In this document: in pieces, positions 43,598 through 51,516 of the stretch
Layout: each line of letters opens with the position of its first letter
How positions within the stretch are numbered: position 1 is the first letter of the stretch
Assembly (NCBI GenBank): GCA_031374415.1
Contig: JANMGB010000275.1
Coordinates: 1 to 64,000, forward strand
Source: CANHBY01 sp031374415
GTDB lineage: Bacteria > Pseudomonadota > Gammaproteobacteria > Burkholderiales > Burkholderiaceae_C
Length of the DNA stretch: 64,000 nucleotides
Reading direction: 5' to 3'
Notes under the pieces: model-generated
Databases searched by the model: none
What the model was told of the DNA's origin: nothing
The model's input: only the letters and a program-made list of their open reading frames with translations
Position numbers and translations under genes: made by a program

Positions 43598-43966
43598 ATG
43601 GCAAGGATTTTGGTTGTAGATGATTCCAGCACCGTCCGCGACGAAGTCGCCGGCTTTCTGAAGCGCAATGGCCTGGATGTCGCCACGGCCGTAGACGGCA
43701 AGGACGGCCTGGCCAAGTTGCGCGCGGACCCCAATGTCAAGCTCGTCGTCAGCGACGTCAACATGCCCAACATGGACGGCCTGACCATGGCGGAGAACAT
43801 CCGCGGCGAGCTCAACAACAAGACCGTCAACATCATCATGTTAACGACCGAGAACAACCCGATCATGAAGGAACGTGGCAAGGCCGCGGGCATCAAGGGC
43901 TGGATCGTCAAGCCGTTCAAGGGGGACGCCGTGCTGGCGACCTTCAAGAAGCTGAGCGAGACTTAG
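43598..43966 (+). CDS. CheY-like single-domain response regulator
   Basis: A 122-residue receiver domain. It has the acidic pair in ILVVDDSSTVRDE (Asp8, Asp9), the phospho-acceptor Asp53 in VVSDVNMPNMDG, Thr in IIMLTTENN and Lys in IVKPFKGDA. No DNA-binding or enzymatic output domain. ATG 43598 with AAGAGG about ten bases upstream is preferred over a TTG overlapping the previous gene. No histidine kinase is adjacent, so its phosphate donor must be elsewhere. The TAG stop is joined to the 161-bp repeat element. Confidence 0.93.
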   Translation: MARILVVDDSSTVRDEVAGFLKRNGLDVATAVDGKDGLAKLRADPNVKLVVSDVNMPNMDGLTMAENIRGELNNKTVNIIMLTTENNPIMKERGKAAGIKGWIVKPFKGDAVLATFKKLSET

Positions 43967-44126
43967 GGCCTGTTATCAAAGCCGTCGTCGGGCAGAAAAT
44001 GGTCTATTGGAGTGTGCTGCAAGGCGCAAAGCGCAGCAATACCAGTTGGTATTGCGAGCATTTGCTACAAAGCAGATCGCTTCAAGAGGCCGTTTTATGG
44101 CTGGCGACGGCTTTGATAACAGGCCC
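43966..44126. mobile_element. 161-bp MITE-like element with 22-bp perfect inverted ends
   Basis: Inverted ends at 43966-43987 and 44105-44126 are exact complements, beginning GGGCCTGTTATC. The interior contains a smaller palindrome (GCAATACCA/TGGTATTGC) and no coding capacity. It starts at the last base of the cheY stop codon. No target-site duplication is obvious. The end sequence is related to the GGGCCTGTT motif at other loci here. It most likely derives from an insertion sequence whose transposase is absent from this window. Confidence 0.75.
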
Positions 44127-44176
44127 AAAGGCCTGTTCGGCTTTGATGGCGGGCATGTCGGATCGCATGCGCCGCC

Positions 44177-46087
44177 TCATAGGGCGCTCAAGGCTCGCTC
44201 TATGCGCCGGCGCCCCACCTGAGTTTTGGGCACCGACATGGGAAACCAGCTGCGCACATCTTCTTCCAGGCCGATGCCATGCATGTAGTTGTACAAGGCC
44301 TTCTTCAAGGCCCGGCCCAAGGCATCATGGTCAACCCCGGTGGGGTCGATGAACGCAATGTCGTTTTTGGCAAACGACACCGGGGGCAAGGGTTGCAGCG
44401 TCACACCGTAGTCTTGCGGGTTTTGTCCGACGGGTGAATGCACGGTGCACGCAAAGCGGTGAAAGAAGCCCGATTGAATGCACCCGGCTTCAAACAACTG
44501 CCGCACGTATTCCAAGGCGTCCACGGTGTCTTGCACAGTTTGGGTCGGGAAACCGTACATCAGGTAAGCGTGCACCAAAATGCCGGCATCCGACAGCGCC
44601 CGGGTGACACGCGCGACCTGGTCGACTGTGACACCCTTTTTCATCAAGTTCAACAAACGGTCGGAGGCGACCTCCAGACCTCCCGAGATCGCGATGCAAC
44701 CACTGTCCGCCATCTGCTGGCACAAGGCCGGGGTGAATGATTTTTCGAACCGGATGTTGCCCCACCATGAAATAGACAAGCGTCGGCGCAGCAATTCGGC
44801 CGACAGGGTTTTGAGGGCCTTCGGGGGGGCCGCCTCGTCCACAAAATGAAACCCCGTTTGGCCGGTTTCTTGAACAATGGCCTCAATGCGATCGACCAAG
44901 ACCTCGGCCGTGGCCCCTTCGTAGCGCGAGATGTAGTCCAGGCTCACGTCGCAAAAGCTGCATTTCTTCCAGTAGCAGCCATGGGCCACCGTGAGTTTGT
45001 TCCAGCGGCCATCGGACCACAGGCGGTGCATGGGGTTGAGCATGTCGAGCAGCGAGAGGTAGCTGTCCAGCGGCAGGCCGTCCCAGGTGGGGGTGCCGAC
45101 CTCGGCAAAAGCCACATCAGGCTCGGGCCAGTTGATGTAGGACACGGTTTGACTGGCCGCATCACGCACAAAACTGCGCACCAGGCGCTGCTGAGAACGT
45201 CGGCCTTGCACATGCTCCAGCAAGCACAGCACCGGGCGCTCGCCGGCATCGAGCGTGACGTGGTCGAAGTAGTCGAACACGCGCGGCTCGCTCAACTCGC
45301 GCAGCTCGGTGTTGACAAAGCCACCGCCCAAGCAGGTGGTGATGTGCGGCGCCACGCCCTTGATGGCCTGGGCCATGCGAAAAGCGGCGTACACCGCCCC
45401 CGGGAAGGGCACGGACACCAACACCACCGTCGGCTGATGGCGCTCAATGGCCGCCAATGTGAGGTCGACCAGGGTTTGATCGACCAAATTCAAGGGGGCG
45501 GCGAGAGCTTGCGCCAGGGGCTCGAAGCTGGCTTGGCTTTGAGCCAGCGACTCGGCGTAACGCACAAACTCAAACCGCGGATCGATGCCCTCACGCACCA
45601 CGTCCGACAGGTCATTGAGGTACAGCGTGGCCAGGTGGCGTGCACGGTCTTGTGTGCCCAAAGCCCCAAAGGCCCAGGCCAAGGGGTCTTCACCCTCCTC
45701 GGCCACATACACATCCAGGGATTCGAAGCGTGACCCCTCGGGCAGAAAACGACGCGTGCTGATGCGGTGGGCCAGCGTGGCATCGCGCCCCTGCAAAAAA
45801 GCAATGGTGGAATTGATCGTCGCTTGGTAGGCGTCAAAATGATCGAGGAACGCTTGCACCTGGGGGGAGCGCTGGCCCTGTGGCAAGGTGTCAAGCTGTG
45901 CTCGCACACGCGCCAAACCGGAATGAGAAAACAACTGCAGCACCAAGGCGAGTGCAATGTCTTCTTGCACGGCATCAATGCCGCGCGAACGCAAAAAACC
46001 AGTCAGGTAAGCGGTTGAGGGGTAAGGCGTGTTGAGCTGCGTCATGGGTGGGATGACGGACAACACACGCAGTGCAGGTGCAGACAT
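44177..46087 (-). CDS. B12-binding-type radical SAM protein
   Basis: A 636-residue protein. The N-terminal 250 residues have a Rossmann-like B12-binding layout (VLSVIPPMTQLNTPYPSTAY; VVLVSVPFPGAVYAAFRMAQ). The radical SAM domain follows, with the 4Fe-4S motif CYWKKCSFC (C-x3-hydrophobic-x-C order) near residue 360 and GFHFVDEAAPPKAL after it. Later, GGLEVASDRLLNLMKKGVT is the GGE-like SAM site. The target is unknown; relatives include methyltransferases and cyclases. ATG 46087 is preferred. No partner genes identify its substrate. Confidence 0.88.
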   Translation of the reverse strand: MSAPALRVLSVIPPMTQLNTPYPSTAYLTGFLRSRGIDAVQEDIALALVLQLFSHSGLARVRAQLDTLPQGQRSPQVQAFLDHFDAYQATINSTIAFLQGRDATLAHRISTRRFLPEGSRFESLDVYVAEEGEDPLAWAFGALGTQDRARHLATLYLNDLSDVVREGIDPRFEFVRYAESLAQSQASFEPLAQALAAPLNLVDQTLVDLTLAAIERHQPTVVLVSVPFPGAVYAAFRMAQAIKGVAPHITTCLGGGFVNTELRELSEPRVFDYFDHVTLDAGERPVLCLLEHVQGRRSQQRLVRSFVRDAASQTVSYINWPEPDVAFAEVGTPTWDGLPLDSYLSLLDMLNPMHRLWSDGRWNKLTVAHGCYWKKCSFCDVSLDYISRYEGATAEVLVDRIEAIVQETGQTGFHFVDEAAPPKALKTLSAELLRRRLSISWWGNIRFEKSFTPALCQQMADSGCIAISGGLEVASDRLLNLMKKGVTVDQVARVTRALSDAGILVHAYLMYGFPTQTVQDTVDALEYVRQLFEAGCIQSGFFHRFACTVHSPVGQNPQDYGVTLQPLPPVSFAKNDIAFIDPTGVDHDALGRALKKALYNYMHGIGLEEDVRSWFPMSVPKTQVGRRRIERALSAL

Positions 46088-46182
46088 GGGGAGAGTCTGC
46101 CACGGCAGCACGACCCCTGGGGGTCAGCGCGTGCTGTGCCTATTGATCCAGTTCGCGGGAATAACGGGCCTGAGGCAGCATC

Positions 46183-46253
46183 CTGGATCCCCGCCTGCGC
46201 GGGGATGACGTGCTGAGGATTGTGCAGTCATCCCCGCGCAGGCGGGGATCCAG
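46183..46253. repeat. REP-type inverted pair
   Basis: Two perfectly complementary 27-base arms (46183-46209 and 46227-46253) each contain CCCCGCCTGCGCGGGG and the flanking CTGGATC/GTCA. They are separated by 17 bases and form a long cruciform. The same core occurs singly in elements A and B. It lies between convergent or divergent genes with no coding role. Confidence 0.85.
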
Positions 46254-46348
46254 CGGCCTGCGTACGACGCCATTGGCCGCTTCACGCGGCTTGTGGAGAA
46301 ATGCGCAAGTCCAGACTTCATCGGGCCGAATCAATATGATTCCTGGCT

Positions 46349-46858
46349 TCAATAAGTCCCGATGTAGTCCTTCTTACCAATGTCGATGCCGACGTGACGC
46401 AAAATCGCGTAGGCCGTCGTGACATGGAAGTAAAAATGCGGCAGGCCGTAGTTCAGCAGGTACGACTGGCCGCTGAAACGCTTTTCTTTGGGTGTGCCGG
46501 CCTGGGTGATGATCTCGCGGGTTTCGCTGCCTTCAAACTGGGCGGCCTGCAAACCATTGATGAACGCCAGGGTCTTCTCGATGCGGGCCTGCAGATCGAC
46601 GAAGGACTGCTCGTTGTCCTCAAAGCTCGGCACGTCCACCCCGGCCAGCCTGGCCGACACGCTTTTGGCGAAGTCGCACGCCACCTGCACTTGGCGCAGC
46701 AAGGGGAACATGTCGGGATACAGACGCCCCTGCAGCAGCACAGCGGGCTCGATTTTGCGGGCCACGGCGTGCGCTTGGGCCTTTGACAAAACGTTGTTCA
46801 ATCCCCCCAGCATCTGATTGAACACAGTGTGGGACGTGGTGTGGAGCGAAGAGGTCAT
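46349..46858 (-). CDS. DUF1993-family protein
   Basis: A 169-residue protein resembling DUF1993 (DinB-like helical fold). MTSSLHTTSHTVFNQMLGGL begins the first helix; LYPDMFPLLRQVQVACDFAK and YLLNYGLPHFYFHVTTAYAI are family blocks. No catalytic role is established. The metal-binding His triad of DinB relatives may be represented by HFYFH. ATG 46858 fits the family; the frame extends upstream without support. Divergent from the beta-barrel gene. Confidence 0.85.
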   Translation of the reverse strand: MTSSLHTTSHTVFNQMLGGLNNVLSKAQAHAVARKIEPAVLLQGRLYPDMFPLLRQVQVACDFAKSVSARLAGVDVPSFEDNEQSFVDLQARIEKTLAFINGLQAAQFEGSETREIITQAGTPKEKRFSGQSYLLNYGLPHFYFHVTTAYAILRHVGIDIGKKDYIGTY

Positions 46859-47034
46859 GGGTGCTTTCTTTGATGGGTAAGGTGAAAGGCCTGAACCGCG
46901 GCCCCAATGAAGTGCAGCGCCGCTGCGTTCAAATACCCGGTATTTCAGGGCCAGTTGTCGCCGCACAATCGGATTTTGCGCCACTAAACTGCGAGCACCA
47001 TTTTCAACTGCCTTCGGCCTGTGCCGTCAAGACC

Positions 47035-47724
47035 ATGCCCACTCCAACCCAGCGTGATGTCCAGCCCTTTGCTCGCTCCGTCCTTCGTCTGGGTGCCTTC
47101 AGCGCCTTGGCTCTTTGCGCACTGAGCAACGCCCAAGCCAACGAGATCTATGGCGCCATCGGTGTGCCCGGCGTGATGCTGGGCTATGCCCACTCTCTGA
47201 GCCCCTCGGCCACGGTACGCGCTGACTACGGCACTCTGGGCAGCCGCACCAGCACCAGCACCGAGGAGGGCATCAACTACAGCACCCGCCTGAAGGCCAA
47301 CCGCCTGGGCCTGTTTGCCGATTGGTTTCCGAGCCAAAACAATTTTCGACTGACCGGCGGGCTGACCGCCAACCAGTACAAGGTCGATCTGGCGGGCGGG
47401 GGCTCTGGGTCCACCATCTCCATCGGCAACACAACCTACGCCCTGCAAGCCGGTGACCGCTTCAACGTGCAAGTCAAGTTTCCAAGCACCACGCCCTACC
47501 TGGGTTTGGGCTGGGGCCACCAACGGGCCGCCAAAGGCTGGGGCTTCAATGCGGACCTCGGCGCTTCGCTTGGCAAAGCCAAGGTCACCACCTCACTCAG
47601 CGGCGCCCTGGCCTCGCAAGTGTCGCAAGCCGACTTGGATGCGGAAACCGCCGAGATCCGCGACGGCGTGGGCAAGGTGCGCTTCATCCCCCAACTGACG
47701 GTGGGCGCGAGTTACCGGTTTTAA
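47035..47724 (+). CDS. putative outer-membrane beta-barrel protein
   Basis: A 229-residue protein with a signal peptide (RLGAFSALALCALSNAQANE, cleavage near AQA-NE). The mature part alternates polar and hydrophobic residues and has Gly/aromatic-rich strands (IGVPGVMLGYAHSLS; PYLGLGWGHQRAAKGWGF) and ends GASYRF with a terminal Phe, the usual outer-membrane C-terminal signature. It resembles OmpW/porin-like small barrels but no family is certain. ATG 47035 is used. Confidence 0.75.
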   Translation: MPTPTQRDVQPFARSVLRLGAFSALALCALSNAQANEIYGAIGVPGVMLGYAHSLSPSATVRADYGTLGSRTSTSTEEGINYSTRLKANRLGLFADWFPSQNNFRLTGGLTANQYKVDLAGGGSGSTISIGNTTYALQAGDRFNVQVKFPSTTPYLGLGWGHQRAAKGWGFNADLGASLGKAKVTTSLSGALASQVSQADLDAETAEIRDGVGKVRFIPQLTVGASYRF

Positions 47725-47765
47725 GGTCAAACGAAACGTCTCAGCGGAGGGCGCCGAGCAGCCCT

Positions 47766-49421
47766 TCAATCCTCGACCCCTGCGGGCACTGGCGTCACCT
47801 CCAGGGCCTGCAGTGTCCGTCTCAGCCACCACAGCATGCCCAGCGCGGGCACTGCAGCCAGCGTTGAGATCACGAAAAACACGGGCCACCCGACCGAGTC
47901 GGCCAGCACGCCCGCCAACGGCCCGACCCACACGCGGCCAATCGACGAAAACGCACTCATCAGCGCAAACTGCGTGGCTGTGAACCGTTGCTGGCACAAG
48001 CTCATGAGCAAGGCCACAAAGGCGGCGGTGCCCATACCGCCGGCCAGATTTTCAATCGCGATCACCGCCATCAAACCACCATCGATGGGTGTCGCCGCGG
48101 CCAACTTGACGAAGCCCCAATTGAAAGCCGGCAGCATCACAGCGCCCATCAAACCCTTGCCTTGCACCGCGAGCCACCAAAAACCGAGGTTGCTGAGCAT
48201 CTGCAGCACCCCGAACAGCAGCAGCGAGCGCCACAATCCGAGCCGGATCATCAACACCCCGCCCAGCACGGCACCCACAATCGTGAACCACAGCCCGATG
48301 ATCTTGTTGGCCACCCCCATTTCAGCGACGGCAAAACCCACGCCCTGCAGCAAAAACGGGGTCATCAACGAACCCGCAAACGCGTCGCCCAGCTTGTAGA
48401 GGACGATCAACACCAAAAAAGCCGCCGCCCCGGGTTGTTGAAAATAGCTGCCCAACCCGCCCAGCAGTGTTTCAAAGCGCGCGGCGCGGGCCGCCCACGT
48501 GGCCAAGGGAATGCTGAACGCGAGCCCCATCGCCAGGGCCAAGAGTTCAGCCCACTTCAGCCCCAAGGGCGATAAGCCCCCTGACAGCCACCCCAACACG
48601 GCCCGTGAGGCGAGCGAAAACGCGCCCTGCTCCAGCACCCCCCCGGGGTTGAAGACCCCACACGCCCCGGCCGGACACCAGCTCTCGCGCAGCCCAGCCA
48701 CCGCCGCGGAGCCCAGGCCAGCGGTCAGCACAAAGCCGAGTGCCACCACCAGCACGACACTGGCAAAGCCCCAGAGATCGTTGCGCGCCCGCCCCACCAA
48801 CTTGGGTACGGCGGGCAGGCGCGGCAAGGCCAGCGCAGAAAAAACGGCTGCAGCCACCATCAAGCCGGCCATGAAGCGGTACACCTCGGGCCACGTCCAA
48901 GCACCGCCCTGCACGGGATCGACCCAAATAAACGCCACACCGCCGGACAACACCATCGCCAGGCGATAGCCCAACACCGTCAACGAGGCCCCAGTGCCCC
49001 GCTCAGCGGCTCGCAGCACGTCGGTGCGGTAGGCATCGACCACGACATCTTGCGAGGCCGACACAAAAGCCACCAACAGCGCGGCCAAGGCGAAGCTGCG
49101 GGTGGACTCGGTGGGCGACACGCCAGCCATCCACCACAACGCCAGCCCCAGCCCCAACTGCGTCACCACCAACCAACCGCGCCGCCGTCCGAGCCAAGGC
49201 AGATCAAAGCGGTCCATCAGCGGCGCCCACAAAAATTTGAAGGTGTAAGGCACGCCCACCAAACTCAAAAACCCGATGGTGGCCACCTGCACCCCGGCAC
49301 CAGAGAGCCAAGCCTGCATGGATTGCCCTGCCAGGGCCAAGGGCAGCCCCGACGCAAAACCCAGCACGGCGACCACCACCAAGCGGTGTGCGGTGTCCCA
49401 ACGTTGTGATGTTTCGGTCAT
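47766..49421 (-). CDS. ampG: AmpG-family muropeptide permease
   Basis: A 551-residue major-facilitator transporter. The start RLVVVAVLGFASGLPLALAG and block VGVPYTFKFLWAPLMDRFDL match AmpG, which imports GlcNAc-anhydroMurNAc peptides for cell-wall recycling. The segment VSASQDVVVDAYRTDVL is a second AmpG signature. It has 12 or more membrane helices. The following genes are unrelated. No beta-lactamase regulator is adjacent. Confidence 0.9.
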   Translation of the reverse strand: MTETSQRWDTAHRLVVVAVLGFASGLPLALAGQSMQAWLSGAGVQVATIGFLSLVGVPYTFKFLWAPLMDRFDLPWLGRRRGWLVVTQLGLGLALWWMAGVSPTESTRSFALAALLVAFVSASQDVVVDAYRTDVLRAAERGTGASLTVLGYRLAMVLSGGVAFIWVDPVQGGAWTWPEVYRFMAGLMVAAAVFSALALPRLPAVPKLVGRARNDLWGFASVVLVVALGFVLTAGLGSAAVAGLRESWCPAGACGVFNPGGVLEQGAFSLASRAVLGWLSGGLSPLGLKWAELLALAMGLAFSIPLATWAARAARFETLLGGLGSYFQQPGAAAFLVLIVLYKLGDAFAGSLMTPFLLQGVGFAVAEMGVANKIIGLWFTIVGAVLGGVLMIRLGLWRSLLLFGVLQMLSNLGFWWLAVQGKGLMGAVMLPAFNWGFVKLAAATPIDGGLMAVIAIENLAGGMGTAAFVALLMSLCQQRFTATQFALMSAFSSIGRVWVGPLAGVLADSVGWPVFFVISTLAAVPALGMLWWLRRTLQALEVTPVPAGVED

Positions 49422-49560
49422 TCTGGTGTCGTGTCAAAGCTGTTAGCTGTTGCTGGGCTCGAATTTAGCTGCTTGTGTGCGGCAACTCCTTCACAATCGC
49501 ACTTGCACGATAGATATTTACCCTGCCCCCCCTGCGAGCGCCCCCAGCCTCACCCCGACC

Positions 49561-50067
49561 ATGACGCCCACCCAAGCCCAAGCCCCACAGTTCACGTCCA
49601 CCGAGTTCAGGGCCGCCCTGGGCATGTTTGCGACCGGCGTGACCATCGTCACCGCCCGCAGCCCGGAGGGTGATTTTGTCGGGCTGACGGCCAGCTCTTT
49701 CAACTCGGTGTCGCAGATCCCGCCACTGGTGCTGTGGAGCCTGTCGCTCAAGGCGCGCTCTTTGTCGGCATTCTCACAAGGCTCGCACTACGCCATCAAC
49801 ATCCTGGCGGCCGAGCAACGTCACTTGGCGGAGCGCTTTGCCAGCCAGGTGGCAGATCGTTTTGAGGGCATCAACTTTCATCTGGGGGCCGGTGGCGCAC
49901 CGGTGCTGGAGGGGGTGGCGGCGGTGTTCGAGTGTTTCAATCGGAGTCAATACCAAGAGGGTGACCACACTATTTTTGTGGGCGAGGTTGAGCAATGCCA
50001 TCGGCGCGAAGGCGCCCAGCCTTTGATCTACCACGGCGGCAAGTTTTTCACTGAACTGCCGTTGTGA
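49561..50067 (+). CDS. flavin reductase-like domain protein
   Basis: A 168-residue protein of the flavin_reduct family (HpaC/NADH:FMN oxidoreductase type). FRAALGMFATGVTIVTARSP and FVGLTASSFNSVSQIPPLVL carry the flavin-binding residues; the C-terminal GDHTIFVGEVEQ is also typical. Electron partner unknown. ATG 49561 is preferred over an upstream frame extension. It overlaps the methyltransferase by four bases. Confidence 0.9.
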   Translation: MTPTQAQAPQFTSTEFRAALGMFATGVTIVTARSPEGDFVGLTASSFNSVSQIPPLVLWSLSLKARSLSAFSQGSHYAINILAAEQRHLAERFASQVADRFEGINFHLGAGGAPVLEGVAAVFECFNRSQYQEGDHTIFVGEVEQCHRREGAQPLIYHGGKFFTELPL

Positions 50068-51350
50068 ACGCGGAGCCCTCCGGGTTGGCGCGTTTTGACG
50101 CGCTGCTGAGCCATGCCGCCCAGCAACAGACCTGGGTTCAGTTGTTGCTGTCCAAGTACCGCGGACCTGAGCCTGATTTGTCGCGCGTGACCATACGCTG
50201 GGTGCTGTTGCGCGAGCAGCCGCATCTGTCGTTTGTGTACCGCCATGCGCGACGGGACGTCACGCGCAACTGGCCCCTGGTGGAGGGCTTGGCCGAGATT
50301 CAACGCATGCTGGGCACCGAATTCAGCCAAGCGCATCTGAGCACTACCACCCATGAAGCGCAGCTGATGCTCAGCCGCGCCAAGAAAACCCGGCCAGGCA
50401 GCCCGACTCCCACCCAACAGGCCACCCTGCGCGTGCGGCCCTTGGACGAGAGCGGCGATGCCCGCCAAGCCCCCACCGAACACAACCGCGACAAACAGCG
50501 CTGGGTCGCGTCCGACCGCCCCTACCTGCGCGCCTTGGGCGTGACCACCGCCGGTCACACCGTGATCCCTGCCATGTCGCGCAAGTGGAAGCAGATCAAC
50601 AAATTCGTCGAGGTGTTTGCGGGGGCGCGGCAACGCAGCACCTTGGCCCAAGCAGCCCACATTCGCGTCGCGGACTTTGGCTGTGGCAAGGCTTACCTGA
50701 CCTTCGCCATCCACGACCACTTGCAACAAGCCGGTGTGCAGGCCGAGGTCATTGGCGTCGAGCTGCGTGCTGACCTGGTGTCGCTGTGCAGTGACATCGT
50801 CCGTGAGTTGTCGTTGACCGGTTTGCGTTTTGAGGGCGGCGATGTGAGCCGCTGCGACGTGGGGCCGCTGGACGTGATGATCGCCCTGCATGCCTGTGAC
50901 ACCGCCACCGACCATGCCATCCATGCCGGCTTGCGGGCGGGGGCTGGCATCATCATGTGCTCACCTTGCTGCCACCAGCAAATTCGGCCGCAACTGCTGA
51001 GCCCGCATCCCTTGCGACCGCTGTTGCAGCATGGCATTCATCTGGGCCAGCAAGCCGAGATGCTCACCGATGGCCTGCGGGCCCTGTGGCTCGAAGCCTG
51101 TGGCTACAACACCCAGGTGTTTGAATTCGTGGCCTTGGAGCACACGTCCAAGAACAAAATGATTTTGGCTGTGAAGCGCCCGCAACCCGGGCCCCCTGAC
51201 GAGGTGCTGGCGCAGATCGAGGCACTCAAAGATTTTTACAGCATCCGTGAACACTGTCTGGAGCAGTTGCTGCGCGCGGACGGCTTGCTTAGGGCGGGGG
51301 TCACAGGGCGGGTAGAGTCGACGGCAGCCGGCGATACCCCTCCGATCTGA
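50064..51350 (+). CDS. SAM-dependent methyltransferase-like protein
   Basis: A 428-residue cytoplasmic protein. The methyltransferase core begins RVADFGCGKAYLTFAIHDHL (motif I) and continues with GVELRADLVSLCSDIV, then DVMIALHACDTATDHAI, resembling the Methyltransf_32 family. The N-terminal 190 residues have no recognised domain. It starts at GTG 50064, overlapping the flavin reductase stop (GTGA). The substrate is not predictable; the HACDTATD block is found in several RNA or small-molecule methyltransferases. Confidence 0.82.
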   Translation: MNAEPSGLARFDALLSHAAQQQTWVQLLLSKYRGPEPDLSRVTIRWVLLREQPHLSFVYRHARRDVTRNWPLVEGLAEIQRMLGTEFSQAHLSTTTHEAQLMLSRAKKTRPGSPTPTQQATLRVRPLDESGDARQAPTEHNRDKQRWVASDRPYLRALGVTTAGHTVIPAMSRKWKQINKFVEVFAGARQRSTLAQAAHIRVADFGCGKAYLTFAIHDHLQQAGVQAEVIGVELRADLVSLCSDIVRELSLTGLRFEGGDVSRCDVGPLDVMIALHACDTATDHAIHAGLRAGAGIIMCSPCCHQQIRPQLLSPHPLRPLLQHGIHLGQQAEMLTDGLRALWLEACGYNTQVFEFVALEHTSKNKMILAVKRPQPGPPDEVLAQIEALKDFYSIREHCLEQLLRADGLLRAGVTGRVESTAAGDTPPI

Positions 51351-51516
51351 GCAGGGCTCAAGTTGCGGTAGTCAACCCGAGGCTCCAGGGCCGCGATAAA
51401 CCTTCATCGAACTTGGAGTAGCAGCATGGATGCTAGGGCCTGTTCGGAGTTGGCGTCGTCGCTGCCAATTTGCCCAGAGCACTCCACCGCCGGTCAGGCG
51501 GCTCAGGAACTGGGGA

